In this document: in pieces, positions 16,213 to 24,781 of the stretch
Layout of the letters: each line of letters starts with the position of its first letter
Position numbering within the stretch: the stretch's first letter is position 1
Assembly (NCBI RefSeq): GCF_002088935.1
Contig: NZ_NCSS01000004.1
Coordinates: 310,001 to 374,000 of the forward strand
DNA length: 64,000 nucleotides
Source: Henriciella litoralis
GTDB taxonomy: Bacteria; Pseudomonadota; Alphaproteobacteria; Caulobacterales; Hyphomonadaceae
Reading direction: 5' to 3'
Program-made: the position numbers and the translations under genes
The notes under the pieces: model-generated
Database searches by the model: none
What the model was told of the DNA's origin: nothing
The model's input: only the letters and a program-made list of their open reading frames with translations

Positions 16213-17217
16213 CTAGTTGCCGAGGTTTGCTTTCTTGAACGGCGCCGCCGGTGTCACGCCGTCCGGAAGCTTCCCGCCATAGTGGCGGTCGACCGATGTG
16301 ATCTGGCCATTCTCGATCTTGCCCTGAAGCCAGCTGCACGTGTCATCATGGCCGACTTCAAAATTGGGCGGTGACTTGCAAAATTCGCTGGCCACATCGT
16401 AGCCGGGGCCGACGAAAGTCTCCGCGCCGCGCAGATAGTATTCGCCGGTCTTCAGCTTGAGCCCGAACCACGGCGAACAGGTTAGCGTCCTGGCCGTTGA
16501 GGCGAGCGCGCCATTGTTGAAGCGGTCGGAGAAGCGGAGCGAAACGGTCTCGGTTTTCTCCCCTCCATTGACGACCCACGGCACCCCTGCGGCCGCGCGC
16601 AGCGTCCCGTCAGCTGCGACATTGGTCGCAATTTCGCACATGATGATGAAGTACGGTTCGCCGCCATTCACGCCAGCGGGTTTGCCATAGTATTTTTCCA
16701 TCTCACCGATCGTCGGAAGGCCTGAAAAAGTCACCGGCACACGGAGTGTGAGCCCAGCCTCCTGATCGGCTTTGGCATTCTCCAGGACCGTCTTGTCGAT
16801 CACCAGCGGGCCAGACGGCAACTTCCCCGAGAGGTCCGGCATGACGATCGGCTTGCCGATGCCCGACAGGGGCGACCGTGCGATGTCGACCTGCGGATTC
16901 GGATAGGTGTTCCGCGCGACCTCGATCGCTTCTTCTTCACAAATATATTTCGAGGTGCCTTCAGCGTATCTGCGCAAGCAGTCTTCCTTTGCGACCAAGT
17001 AGGCCTGCGTCTGCATCGGCGTCATCTTCAGCATAGTGTCTGCATACATTGGACAATAGGTGTCCGCATCGGTGCTGCTTCGCCACCGCAGGCAGCTCTC
17101 AATGAGAGCATCCCGTTCAGCGTCGCTGCCGGAGGAGGCCTGGGCTATCGCAGGCAGGGGCGCGGCCAGCGCCATACAGGTCATCAGTCCGGTAAGGATG
17201 GCACAAACTTGCTTCAT
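16213..17217 (-). CDS. secreted protein of unknown function
   Basis: About 334 residues. The ATG at 17217, with GAGG seven bases upstream, opens a signal peptide (MKQVCAILTGLMTCMALAAP, cleavage near AIAQA). A cysteine-containing helical part (residues about 28-100) is followed by a larger domain with at least six cysteines. An upstream ATG at 17277 overlaps the stop of the preceding gene (ATGA) but has no binding site. I do not recognise the family. The gene is third in a run of six same-direction genes ending in the sigma and kinase genes. Confidence 0.72.
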   Translation of the reverse strand: MKQVCAILTGLMTCMALAAPLPAIAQASSGSDAERDALIESCLRWRSSTDADTYCPMYADTMLKMTPMQTQAYLVAKEDCLRRYAEGTSKYICEEEAIEVARNTYPNPQVDIARSPLSGIGKPIVMPDLSGKLPSGPLVIDKTVLENAKADQEAGLTLRVPVTFSGLPTIGEMEKYYGKPAGVNGGEPYFIIMCEIATNVAADGTLRAAAGVPWVVNGGEKTETVSLRFSDRFNNGALASTARTLTCSPWFGLKLKTGEYYLRGAETFVGPGYDVASEFCKSPPNFEVGHDDTCSWLQGKIENGQITSVDRHYGGKLPDGVTPAAPFKKANLGN

Positions 17218-17273
17218 GATGGGCCTCGATAATCTGGTGGAATGGGCTGTGGGCGCGGTCAAAAAAGATTGCG

Positions 17274-18164
17274 TCATGGTCTGGTGACTTCGAACGGGAG
17301 GCGCGCACGCACGGCGTCGCCATGATAGGTCAGGCGCAATTCGTAGGATCCGGGCTGGTCGATACGGAAAGTCCAGTCGCCCGCGGGCTTGTTTCCGGTG
17401 AAGCCTCGCGAGAGCTCGACACCGGCGTCGTCGTGGATCGACAGCTCGCAATTGCAAGGCGGCATACCGGAGTAGACGAGACGGGCGGTTTCACCCGCGC
17501 GCAGAGGGCCGGGATCCATCTCGACAACGGGATGGACGCCGAGACTGCCCGGTCCGATCGCCACAAAATCAAGACAGTCATCATAGTGCGACGGGTCTGG
17601 GTCGGGCGCCGTCATCGCCGGGGCGAAGCCAATACAGGCTTTCCAGTCACCTGTGTAGGACGGCAGGCTGGCGCGTCGGAATTCGCCGCTGAACTGTCCA
17701 GCTTGTGTATAGAACCAGCCCGCGAGCCTCGGTTCAGCGCCGCCAACATAGAAGAGCGCGCCATATCCTCTTTCATCGGGGAGATTGTCATAGGTGAGGG
17801 TGAGCCCCGAGGACACGTCGACTGCCGCGCTCTCGATCGAGAGATATTCTGAAATTCGAGGCTCAGTTGGTGGATCGAAGTACTCCAGGGCCGCTGGCTG
17901 GTTCTGCGGCGTGCCGGCCGCTCGTCCTGTGTAGGTTACGCCTGGCAGGGTGATGACCGCCGCACCCGCGCTTCGTCCGGCATAGACGAGAGGCGGCAGG
18001 TCGATCACGACAGGGGCGGCGAGCGCAGATGGCGCCACGCTCATAACCATCCCGGCAATCAGGATCAAACGTCCCAGCGGCGGAACCGAACCGTAAAGTG
18101 AGCTCTGTTGCAAAACGTCCTCCGGCTTTCCCCGCCAATCAAGGACACGCATTCGTCCGTCCAT
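17274..18164 (-). CDS. secreted protein with C-terminal module shared with the 19.2-21.3 kb protein
   Basis: About 296 residues from the ATG at 18164; a hydrophobic signal (LILIAGMVMSVAPSALA) ends just before APVV. Two similar strands, PLVYAGRSAGAAV and GVTYTGRAAGTPQ, form a short internal repeat. The last 160 or so residues match the C-terminus of the gene at 19187-21268: SLPSYTGDWKACIGF against MPSYTTGRWALCI, DDCLDFVAIGPG against SECLNFVWLVPG, and YELRLTYHGDAVRARL against YQIHVVYYGKLVRATA. The start is uncertain: ATGs at 18173 and 18152 and a TTG at 18113 with GGAGGA upstream are alternatives. Function unknown. Confidence 0.7.
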   Translation of the reverse strand: MDGRMRVLDWRGKPEDVLQQSSLYGSVPPLGRLILIAGMVMSVAPSALAAPVVIDLPPLVYAGRSAGAAVITLPGVTYTGRAAGTPQNQPAALEYFDPPTEPRISEYLSIESAAVDVSSGLTLTYDNLPDERGYGALFYVGGAEPRLAGWFYTQAGQFSGEFRRASLPSYTGDWKACIGFAPAMTAPDPDPSHYDDCLDFVAIGPGSLGVHPVVEMDPGPLRAGETARLVYSGMPPCNCELSIHDDAGVELSRGFTGNKPAGDWTFRIDQPGSYELRLTYHGDAVRARLPFEVTRP

Positions 18165-18254
18165 TTCCGCCATCGCTGACAATTTTTTTGGCGGAGATTT
18201 CCGGGCGACCGCGTTTGCCAAATGAGGTCAGGCCTCAGCAGCGAAGGGGATTGC
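18165..18254. promoter_or_regulatory. divergent promoter region of the secreted-protein cluster
   Basis: The only divergent gap in the 11.8-21.3 kb cluster. It contains TGAGG-TCAGG-CCTCA (18223-18237), a 5-base inverted repeat, and CCGCC/GGCGG arms around a T-rich core (about 18167-18194). A promoter for the linked ECF sigma factor would be expected here, but I cannot assign -35 and -10 elements with confidence. Confidence 0.3.
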
Positions 18255-19190
18255 ATGTCGTTTCCGAACGCCGGTCGAGTTCACGCTTCGATCAGCCTCC
18301 TGGCATTTTGCCTTCTTGCCGCGTGCTCCCAGGAGCGCAGCGGCGAGACCGGCTTACCCCCCGAAACGCCACCTGCCGATATTGATGAAGTTATGGCCCT
18401 TCCCGGCGAGGCTGTCGTCGTGCCGGCAGAATGGGCCAAGGCGGTCAGGCTGGCTGGGGGAGGTGAACTCGCGACAGACGGTGAGAGCCTCTACGCAATT
18501 GCGCCGGGTCGGCCGGGGACAATTTCGCTGATCGGTCAGGCGGCGGGCGAGGAAACCGTCTTCCAGAAAATCACCGTTCCTCCCGCGCACCACGAGCCGC
18601 TCAAGTTTGAACGCCTCAGCCCTTCGCAGATTTCAATCAGCGGGGCGGACTTCAGCGTGCGGGCAAGCGTTGGTGCCGGCGTCCCTTTTCCCGATGGCCA
18701 GGCGGAGTTTGAGGTCGACGGCGTGCAATGGCGCGTTTCCGTAACGCCCGAGGCCGGGACGTTGCAGCAGGGGGATGTGCTTATTTCGTCCCATGGCCCA
18801 TTGGGCCCGGAGACCGAAGCCCTCGATGCCCTTGCGCATTCCCCGGCGTTCGAAGCAATGGTGTTCGCCGCGCTCGATCTGGCCTGCGCACCGGAAGCCG
18901 AGCGTCTGCCGCCGGCCACGTCCGCCGCGCTGCTTCTACCGCTGCAGCTTGTTCTGAAGCACAAGATCGCGGACCGGAAGGGCGCGTTTGAATACTACGC
19001 TGAAGCGTCCGCCTGCGGCTATCAGCCCGCCGAGAATCCAGACCGCCGACCAGCCCCATCCGAGGTCATGGTCAGCGTTCCGTCAGAGAGCCTCATTCCA
19101 GCCGCCTTTGGCTATTTCCCGCTCGACAGCGAAGGCGCGCTCAGCCTCGAGACGGTCGCGGCAGAGACGTCCAATGGGGGCCAGCAATGA
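18255..19190 (+). CDS. putative lipoprotein of unknown function
   Basis: About 311 residues. The ATG at 18255, preceded by GAAGGGGA, opens a lipoprotein signal ending LLAACSQ. The mature part starts with beta-rich segments and has two cysteines in the second half (DLACAPEAE and EASACGYQP). No known family was recognised. The stop overlaps the start of the next gene by 4 bases (ATGA), so the two are translationally coupled and probably work together at the cell envelope. Confidence 0.75.
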   Translation: MSFPNAGRVHASISLLAFCLLAACSQERSGETGLPPETPPADIDEVMALPGEAVVVPAEWAKAVRLAGGGELATDGESLYAIAPGRPGTISLIGQAAGEETVFQKITVPPAHHEPLKFERLSPSQISISGADFSVRASVGAGVPFPDGQAEFEVDGVQWRVSVTPEAGTLQQGDVLISSHGPLGPETEALDALAHSPAFEAMVFAALDLACAPEAERLPPATSAALLLPLQLVLKHKIADRKGAFEYYAEASACGYQPAENPDRRPAPSEVMVSVPSESLIPAAFGYFPLDSEGALSLETVAAETSNGGQQ

Positions 19191-21268
19191 GTGCCCGGAG
19201 TACGCTTCGCGTCGCGGTTCTCGCTTTCGGGCTGGCACTGTTCCTGGCTTTGCCCGGGGCGCAGGCCCGCCAGTCCGTCGACAGCGTTTCGGCGCCGCAT
19301 TCCGACTGGGATGATCCGATCACCAACCAGTTCGGCTCCATGAACAGCCGCTGCCGTGGAGCGTGCGGCAGTGACTGTCCTGACACATGCGACTATCGCG
19401 AGAAATATGTCTGCGTCTCGCCGATGATGATCCAGGTCACCAAACTCTATCAGTGCGGAACGCATGATGGCTGCCGGATACACGACGACTGCCTGGATCG
19501 GTGCTTTGATAAATATGATCCCGGAATACTCGGCGCCGCGGGCGAGAAAGTCGATTTCCTTGTCGGAGCCTGCCAAAGGAAGTGCCATGCAGAAGCCTAC
19601 GACTTTGCTGGCGAAGTGCTGCAAAAGACCCCGGAGGGCCGCAAAAATATGGCGAGCGGGCTCTATACCCCATGGGACCTTGTCTGGGACTGGGCGGATG
19701 GTCACGGAGTAACCGATGGCAAGATGACATTTGCCTATACGAGAAATGAGAAGAACGGCCAGGACTTCCTGATGGGCTGTCCTGCGTGCACGATATGCCA
19801 TGACGGCCAGTGTGCGCCGGATCCCGACAATCCAGATTGCACCTCAGTCAACGTCTTCGGCGATCCCCACATGGTGACACCAGACGGTCTTGCCTTCGAT
19901 TTTCACGCGACTGGCGACTACATCTTGCTTCAATCCGGGAATGCTGCCTTCCAGCTCATTGGCCGCTTCGAGCCGGCATCGGACCATCTGACCTTCGCGT
20001 CGGCTTTCGCCATTCAGTCATCCTTCGGCCCCATCGAAGTCTATTTTGGAGATCATCTGGATATTCTCGTTGCCGGGAAGTCTGCACAATCAGGTCAGGA
20101 CAACCTGCCCGATGGAGCCGAGATCACGATCGAGCCCGATCGGCTGATCCTGACCGAACCGGGCATTGGCCGCGTCGTCGTCTCGCGGACCCGCCGTGCC
20201 CTTCAGATGGGGTTTGAGCCTGCAGACGGTGCGGCGCTGCGCGGGTTGCTCGGACAGGTCGATGGCGACATTTCCAACGATCTTCCTCATCTCGGGGACG
20301 CGCCATGGGAAGCGCCCATTGTCCTGGATGATTTCTACGCGCCGCTGATCGAGGCCTGGAAAGCAGGGTCTGCGGACGGGAAGTCAGTCTTTTCCAGAGA
20401 AGGCCTGACCGCTTCGGCGCCTGCGGCTCTGCGACGTCTTGAGGATTTTCGGTTCCAGGCTCTCGATCTTGCCCGCAATATCTGCGACCGGATGAAAGTC
20501 AGTGACTTTGCTCACCTGGCCTGCCTTCTGGACGTCGCAGCGACTGGTGATGGCGATTATGCGGCTGGGGCGGTTCGGGCGGCCCCGGTCAAGGAGAGCA
20601 TTCGTGTGATCGAAGCTCCTGATTCCGAAACTGGAGAAGACGAGGCCCGGGACCGCGGAAGAGCGCTGGCGATGACCTACCCGGAGATGACACCAGAACC
20701 GGTCGAGACACCGCACCTCACGGGCATGAGCGTCAGCGATCTCGAACGTCCCACCTTCATACTTCGGGACTCCGGTGACATGTCATACTTCGCATATGGT
20801 TTCTTTCTCGACGATGATGACCCTGACCACCCATTCACCGCTCGCTTTCCGGTCGTTTCGGGGCGGAACCCCGAACTGAAAGTCTCGATGCCAAGTTACA
20901 CGACGGGGCGCTGGGCGCTGTGTATCCATCCCCATGTTCCCGATGGGGCCGCTCCCGAAAGCATGAAGGATTTTTCGGAGTGTCTCAACTTCGTATGGCT
21001 CGTTCCCGGCACCCAGAATGCACGCCCCAAACTGTTTGACCGGAGCGACGGAGCAAAGCGGGAAATCGCATGGCAGGGTATGCCTGAGATAAACGCCACC
21101 ATTGAAATTTTCGATGAGGCCGGAAATCAGGTCGAACGCCACTTCACGAGCAGCCGGGAGTCCGGCGCGGTCGAGATCAGACTTCCTTCGGAAGAGACCT
21201 ATCAGATCCACGTTGTTTATTACGGTAAACTGGTGCGTGCGACGGCGACACTTGCCCCGCGACCCTAG
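19187..21268 (+). CDS. large secreted protein: PLA2-like cysteine motif, VWD domain, shared C-terminal module
   Basis: 693 residues with a signal peptide (about 1-28, ending AQA). Residues about 45-130 are rich in cysteine and contain CGTHDGC (90-96) followed by HDDCLDRC (99-106), which resembles the C-x2-H-D-x-C catalytic motif of phospholipases A2. Residues about 218-390 begin NVFGDPHMVTPDGLAFDF, the signature of von Willebrand factor type D domains. Residues about 535-693 are the module shared with the protein at 17274-18164. The gene overlaps the preceding lipoprotein by 4 bases. The VWD call is good; lipase activity is only suggested by the motif. Confidence 0.82.
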   Translation: MSARSTLRVAVLAFGLALFLALPGAQARQSVDSVSAPHSDWDDPITNQFGSMNSRCRGACGSDCPDTCDYREKYVCVSPMMIQVTKLYQCGTHDGCRIHDDCLDRCFDKYDPGILGAAGEKVDFLVGACQRKCHAEAYDFAGEVLQKTPEGRKNMASGLYTPWDLVWDWADGHGVTDGKMTFAYTRNEKNGQDFLMGCPACTICHDGQCAPDPDNPDCTSVNVFGDPHMVTPDGLAFDFHATGDYILLQSGNAAFQLIGRFEPASDHLTFASAFAIQSSFGPIEVYFGDHLDILVAGKSAQSGQDNLPDGAEITIEPDRLILTEPGIGRVVVSRTRRALQMGFEPADGAALRGLLGQVDGDISNDLPHLGDAPWEAPIVLDDFYAPLIEAWKAGSADGKSVFSREGLTASAPAALRRLEDFRFQALDLARNICDRMKVSDFAHLACLLDVAATGDGDYAAGAVRAAPVKESIRVIEAPDSETGEDEARDRGRALAMTYPEMTPEPVETPHLTGMSVSDLERPTFILRDSGDMSYFAYGFFLDDDDPDHPFTARFPVVSGRNPELKVSMPSYTTGRWALCIHPHVPDGAAPESMKDFSECLNFVWLVPGTQNARPKLFDRSDGAKREIAWQGMPEINATIEIFDEAGNQVERHFTSSRESGAVEIRLPSEETYQIHVVYYGKLVRATATLAPRP

Positions 21269-21330
21269 GGTCTGGACTGGCAATCGCCCTGCATGGCGAA
21301 CGCCGACCAGTCGCAATCCGGCATAACTGG

Positions 21331-21407
21331 TGGTGGGCCCGGAGGGACTTGAACCCCCGACCAGACCGTTATGAGCGGTCCGCTCTAACCAACTGAGCTA
21401 CAGGCCC
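21331..21407 (-). tRNA. tRNA with CAU anticodon, probably tRNA-Ile2
   Basis: A complete 77-base cloverleaf with encoded CCA. Acceptor GGGCCTG pairs with CGGGCCC (one G-U), the D-arm is GCTCAGTTGGTTAGAGC, the anticodon stem GACCG/CGGTC encloses CTCATAA, and the T-arm has TTCAAGT. The CAU anticodon means methionine or, after lysidine modification, isoleucine (AUA). The GGGCC...GGGCCCA acceptor resembles alphaproteobacterial tRNA-Ile2, but I cannot exclude elongator methionine. Confidence 0.95.
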
Positions 21408-21513
21408 GGCACAGAAAAGTGCGGTTTGTATCATGGCAATGTCACGATCACGCCGCAATGCAGGAATTGAATTGGCACTGCAAGTCAAAAAATCCCCTGA
21501 AAGGAAGACTGCT

Positions 21514-22281
21514 ATGAAAATTTTGAAACCCCACCCAATCATCGCCGTGGCGGCGACCGGAGCTGTCATTGCCTGCGGTGCAGCCTTTGCCCAGCAATCT
21601 GGCACAGGTGCCCAGGCTCCTGCGCCAGCGGCCAATGCCAACTCGATCCAGCCGGAAACGACCCTCACGATTTCAGCCGAAGGTGAAGTACGCCGCGAGC
21701 CCGACACCGCCATGCTGAATGCGGGCGTCACCACCCAGGCTGCCAGTGCGGCCGAGGCTGTCGCTGAAAATGCAATGGCCATGGACGGCGTGTTCGCTGC
21801 GCTGAAAAAAGCCGGCGTCGCCGACCGCGACCTGCAGACCTCGAATTTCTCGGTGCAGCCGCAATATGATTATTCCAGCCGCAAAGATGGCGAGCCCCCG
21901 CGCATCACCGGCTATCAGGCCACCAATCAGCTCAGCGTGAAAGTGCGTGATCTCGACACGCTCGGCGAGACGCTGGACGCGATGGTGTCCTCGGGCGGAA
22001 ATACGTTCAATGGGCTGAGCTTTGGCCTCTCGGATGAAGACACCGCCCGCGATGAGGCCCGCCGCGATGCCATCGCCAAAGCCCAGGCCCGCGCCGAGCT
22101 TTATGCGGACGCCGTCGGCATGCAGGTCGCCCGCATCGTGACCATCAATGAGTCCAGCGGCTTTTCAGGTCCGCAGCCCATGGCCGAAATGCGCATGGCT
22201 GCCTCGGACGCCTCAACCAAGATCGCTCGCGGCGAAGTTGGCTATACGGTGAACGTCAACGTGACCTTCGAGCTGCGCTAG
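21514..22281 (+). CDS. SIMPL domain protein (DUF541), periplasmic
   Basis: About 255 residues. The ATG at 21514, behind AGGAAG, opens a signal peptide (MKILKPHPIIAVAATGAVIA, cleavage near AFAQQ). The body matches the SIMPL/DUF541 pattern: TLTISAEGEVRREPDTAMLN at the start, GYQATNQLSVKVRDLDTLGE in the middle, and RDAIAKAQARAELYADAVG before a final strand. Bacterial SIMPL proteins are periplasmic or outer-membrane linked and have been tied to oxidative stress, but the molecular role is unknown. The gene stands alone, between the divergent tRNA and a bidirectional terminator. Confidence 0.9.
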   Translation: MKILKPHPIIAVAATGAVIACGAAFAQQSGTGAQAPAPAANANSIQPETTLTISAEGEVRREPDTAMLNAGVTTQAASAAEAVAENAMAMDGVFAALKKAGVADRDLQTSNFSVQPQYDYSSRKDGEPPRITGYQATNQLSVKVRDLDTLGETLDAMVSSGGNTFNGLSFGLSDEDTARDEARRDAIAKAQARAELYADAVGMQVARIVTINESSGFSGPQPMAEMRMAASDASTKIARGEVGYTVNVNVTFELR

Positions 22282-22300
22282 ACCCACACAGGCTTGCGCC

Positions 22301-22338
22301 AAAACAAAACCCCTCATCCGGCGGATGAGGGGTTTTTC
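22301..22338. terminator. bidirectional terminator between SIMPL gene and panD
   Basis: ACCCCTCATCC (22309-22319) pairs with GGATGAGGGGT (22323-22333). A run of A precedes and a run of T follows the stem, so it works for the convergent genes on both strands. Confidence 0.9.
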
Positions 22339-22375
22339 TTTGTCGCCTGTCTGCCTCGTTTGGCTGGCGAAAACT

Positions 22376-22741
22376 CTAATAGGCCGCGCTGGGCGTCTTC
22401 ATCTCATTGGCATCGTCCAGCAGCACAACGGTTGGCGCATGCTGACGCGCTTTGTCTGCCTCGATCGAGGCGAAAGCCGCGATGATGACCTTGTCGCCAA
22501 CGGAGAAGTGACGGGCCGCTGCGCCGTTCACGCCGATTGTCTTGGAGCCGCGCGGGGCCTCAATCGCATAGGTCTGAATGCGGGCGCCATTTGTGACATT
22601 CCAGATGTCCACACGCTCATTCGGCAGGATACCCGACGCATCGAGCAACTCCTGATCAATCGAGACCGAGCCTTCATAGTGCAGGTCACACTGGGTGACC
22701 GTGCCAGAATGAAGTTTGGCTTTCAGCATGTTGAGCAGCAT
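22376..22741 (-). CDS. panD: aspartate 1-decarboxylase proenzyme
   Basis: 121 residues, the usual length. PanD makes beta-alanine for pantothenate and coenzyme A. The proenzyme cuts itself between Gly24 and Ser25 (DLHYEGS) to create the pyruvoyl cofactor; the N-terminus [16 protein letters not shown] places Ser25 exactly as in E. coli. Lys9 and Tyr58-region residues (RIQTYAIEA) are present. It ends at a bidirectional terminator and is divergent from the permease gene. Confidence 0.95.
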   Translation of the reverse strand: MLLNMLKAKLHSGTVTQCDLHYEGSVSIDQELLDASGILPNERVDIWNVTNGARIQTYAIEAPRGSKTIGVNGAAARHFSVGDKVIIAAFASIEADKARQHAPTVVLLDDANEMKTPSAAY

Positions 22742-22945
22742 TAACTACCCTCCGTCGAAAACTACGGCCACTCGCCGCGAGACATAAATAGGAACGAGCT
22801 TCCCTTGCGTAAAGGTTCAATCCGCACCGCAATATGCGCGACTTAAAGCATAATCGGGCAAGCAGGTGAAGGCTCCCCGCTAAAGCAGGCATGAAAATTT
22901 GCATACTTTTCGTGGCTTGCCTCGACCTTGCCATTATGCGGCTGC

Positions 22946-22982
22946 AACTGACCCCGGCGCCCGGCGTTATTGGGGGTCAGTT
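22946..22982 (+). promoter_or_regulatory. 10-base inverted repeat in the permease leader
   Basis: AACTGACCCC (22946-22955) and GGGGTCAGTT (22973-22982) are perfect complements with a 17-base loop that is itself GC-rich. The permease ribosome binding site (GAGGGG, 22984-22989) follows immediately. The element could be an operator or an RNA hairpin affecting translation. The rest of the panD-permease gap (22742-22945) shows no other structure. Confidence 0.5.
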
Positions 22983-22995
22983 TGAGGGGTTCTTA

Positions 22996-24771
22996 GTGAG
23001 CGACTTTGTGAACGCGTATTCGGCCTGGATTGCGATCGGCATTCTCGTCGTGATGCTGGTGAGCTTCATGGCTGAGCGCCTGCCACCAGCTGCAACGGCC
23101 ATTGCCGGCGCTGCGGCCTTTCTCGCCTTCGGTTTCGTCAGTGAGGATCTGGCGCTTGGCGCCTTTGCCAACAGCGCGCCGATCGCCATCGGGGCCATGT
23201 TTATCCTTGCGGCGGCCCTGCAGCGCACAGGCGTGCTTGAGTTTCTGGCCTCACATATCCTGGCGCTCGCCGATACGTCGCGGATTGGCGCGCTGATGCT
23301 GGTGGCCATCGTCACGATCATTGGCTCTGCTTTCGTCAACAATACCGCTGTTGTCGTCATCCTGGTGCCAGTAGTCATCGCCCTTGCCCAGAAGCTGTCG
23401 ATCTCGAAAAAGCGGGTCCTGATCCCGCTCTCCTACATTTCCATTCTCGGCGGCACGCTGACCCTGATCGGCACCTCGACCAATTTGATCGTCGCCGGTG
23501 TCGCCAGTTCGCGCGGCCTTGAGCGGTTCGGCATCTTCGAAATCACGATTGTGGGCGTTGCAACACTGGTGACGTGTCTGGCTGTGATGCTGCTGCTTGG
23601 TCGATGGCTGTTACCGTCTGGCGAAGCATCTGACGATGCAGATGCACGCCCGGAAACGTTTCTGACCGACATCTTTCCCAATGAAGACAGCAAGGTGATC
23701 GGCACGACACCCGAGGATCTGCCGAACTTCAAGGTGAAGGGCGTCACGCTTGTCTCGCACCGGCGCGGCAACCGTATCGTGAACGCAAGCGACGAAGACC
23801 GCGCCCTCGCAGCGGGCGACCGGCTGACGATCCGCTCGACACTGGAAGAATTGCTCACCTTCGCCACTGGGCAGAGCTTTCGCACAGGGCTGCGCCAGCG
23901 CAAGGCGCATCCTGAAGAACCCATTCAGGCGCAAGCCACTATTTCGCCGACCGACGCCAATATCGGCCGTCCGCTGTCACAGCTCACCTATCTGTCCAAC
24001 TATCAGATTACCGTGCGCGGGCTTTCCCGGCCCGGCAACAATCCTGGGCCGACGCTCGCCGGGTGCCGGATCCGGGCCGGTGACCGGCTTCTTCTGGAAG
24101 GCACGGAAGGCACGCTGAGATCGCTCGCCACATCCACCCCCTTGCTGATTGACCGGGAGATTGATGCGGTGCCGTTCCGCCGGGGGCACGCCCCGCTCGC
24201 CATGGCGACCCTTGCAGGTGTGATCATTGCGAGCGCCATCTTCGGCACACCGCTGGCAGTCGCAGCGCTTATCGGTGTCGGCATTGTCCTTCTGACGGGC
24301 TGTATCAGCGCCGATGATGCCTGGCGCTCACTTCAGGCCAGCGTTCTCGCCCTGATTGTCGCCATGCTCATCGTCGGACGCGGTCTGGAAAACACCGGCG
24401 CTGTCTCGCTGATCGTGGACGCGACCTCGCCGCTCCTGCTCGCCGCCTCGCCCTTTATTGTCCTGCTGATCATTTACGGACTGACATCGGTGCTCACCGA
24501 ACTTGTCACAAATGCCGCCGTGGCCGTCATCATGACGCCGCTTGTCATTACGCTGGCGGACACGCTGGCGATGGACCCGCGCGCGCTTGTGCTGGCGGTG
24601 ATGTTTGGCGCCAGCGCAAGCTTTGCCTCGCCCATCGGCTATCAGACGAACACCATCGTCTACACCGCTGGGGGCTACAGGTTCAGCGACTTCGTAAAGG
24701 CGGGCCTGCCCATGAACATCATTGCAGGCCTCGCGTCCTGTTCGGCGATCTATCTCTTCTTCGGCGTTTAG
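22996..24771 (+). CDS. SLC13/DASS-family permease with two TrkA-C domains
   Basis: About 591 residues. Membrane helices from residue 10 onward, including a NNTAVVVILVPV motif and GTSTNLIV, are the hallmarks of SLC13/ArsB-type transporters. Two TrkA-C (RCK_C) ligand-binding domains lie in the middle cytoplasmic part (about 210-400). The second half has TELVTNAAVAVIMTPLV and PIGYQTNTIVYTAGGYRFSD, the repeated transport motif. Such proteins move sulfate, dicarboxylates or other anions with sodium; the substrate is not predictable here. I chose the GTG at 22996 because GAGGGG lies 6 bases upstream and a strong hairpin directly precedes it; an ATG at 22936 would read through that hairpin. Confidence 0.88.
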   Translation: MSDFVNAYSAWIAIGILVVMLVSFMAERLPPAATAIAGAAAFLAFGFVSEDLALGAFANSAPIAIGAMFILAAALQRTGVLEFLASHILALADTSRIGALMLVAIVTIIGSAFVNNTAVVVILVPVVIALAQKLSISKKRVLIPLSYISILGGTLTLIGTSTNLIVAGVASSRGLERFGIFEITIVGVATLVTCLAVMLLLGRWLLPSGEASDDADARPETFLTDIFPNEDSKVIGTTPEDLPNFKVKGVTLVSHRRGNRIVNASDEDRALAAGDRLTIRSTLEELLTFATGQSFRTGLRQRKAHPEEPIQAQATISPTDANIGRPLSQLTYLSNYQITVRGLSRPGNNPGPTLAGCRIRAGDRLLLEGTEGTLRSLATSTPLLIDREIDAVPFRRGHAPLAMATLAGVIIASAIFGTPLAVAALIGVGIVLLTGCISADDAWRSLQASVLALIVAMLIVGRGLENTGAVSLIVDATSPLLLAASPFIVLLIIYGLTSVLTELVTNAAVAVIMTPLVITLADTLAMDPRALVLAVMFGASASFASPIGYQTNTIVYTAGGYRFSDFVKAGLPMNIIAGLASCSAIYLFFGV

Positions 24772-24781
24772 GCCCGCGCGC

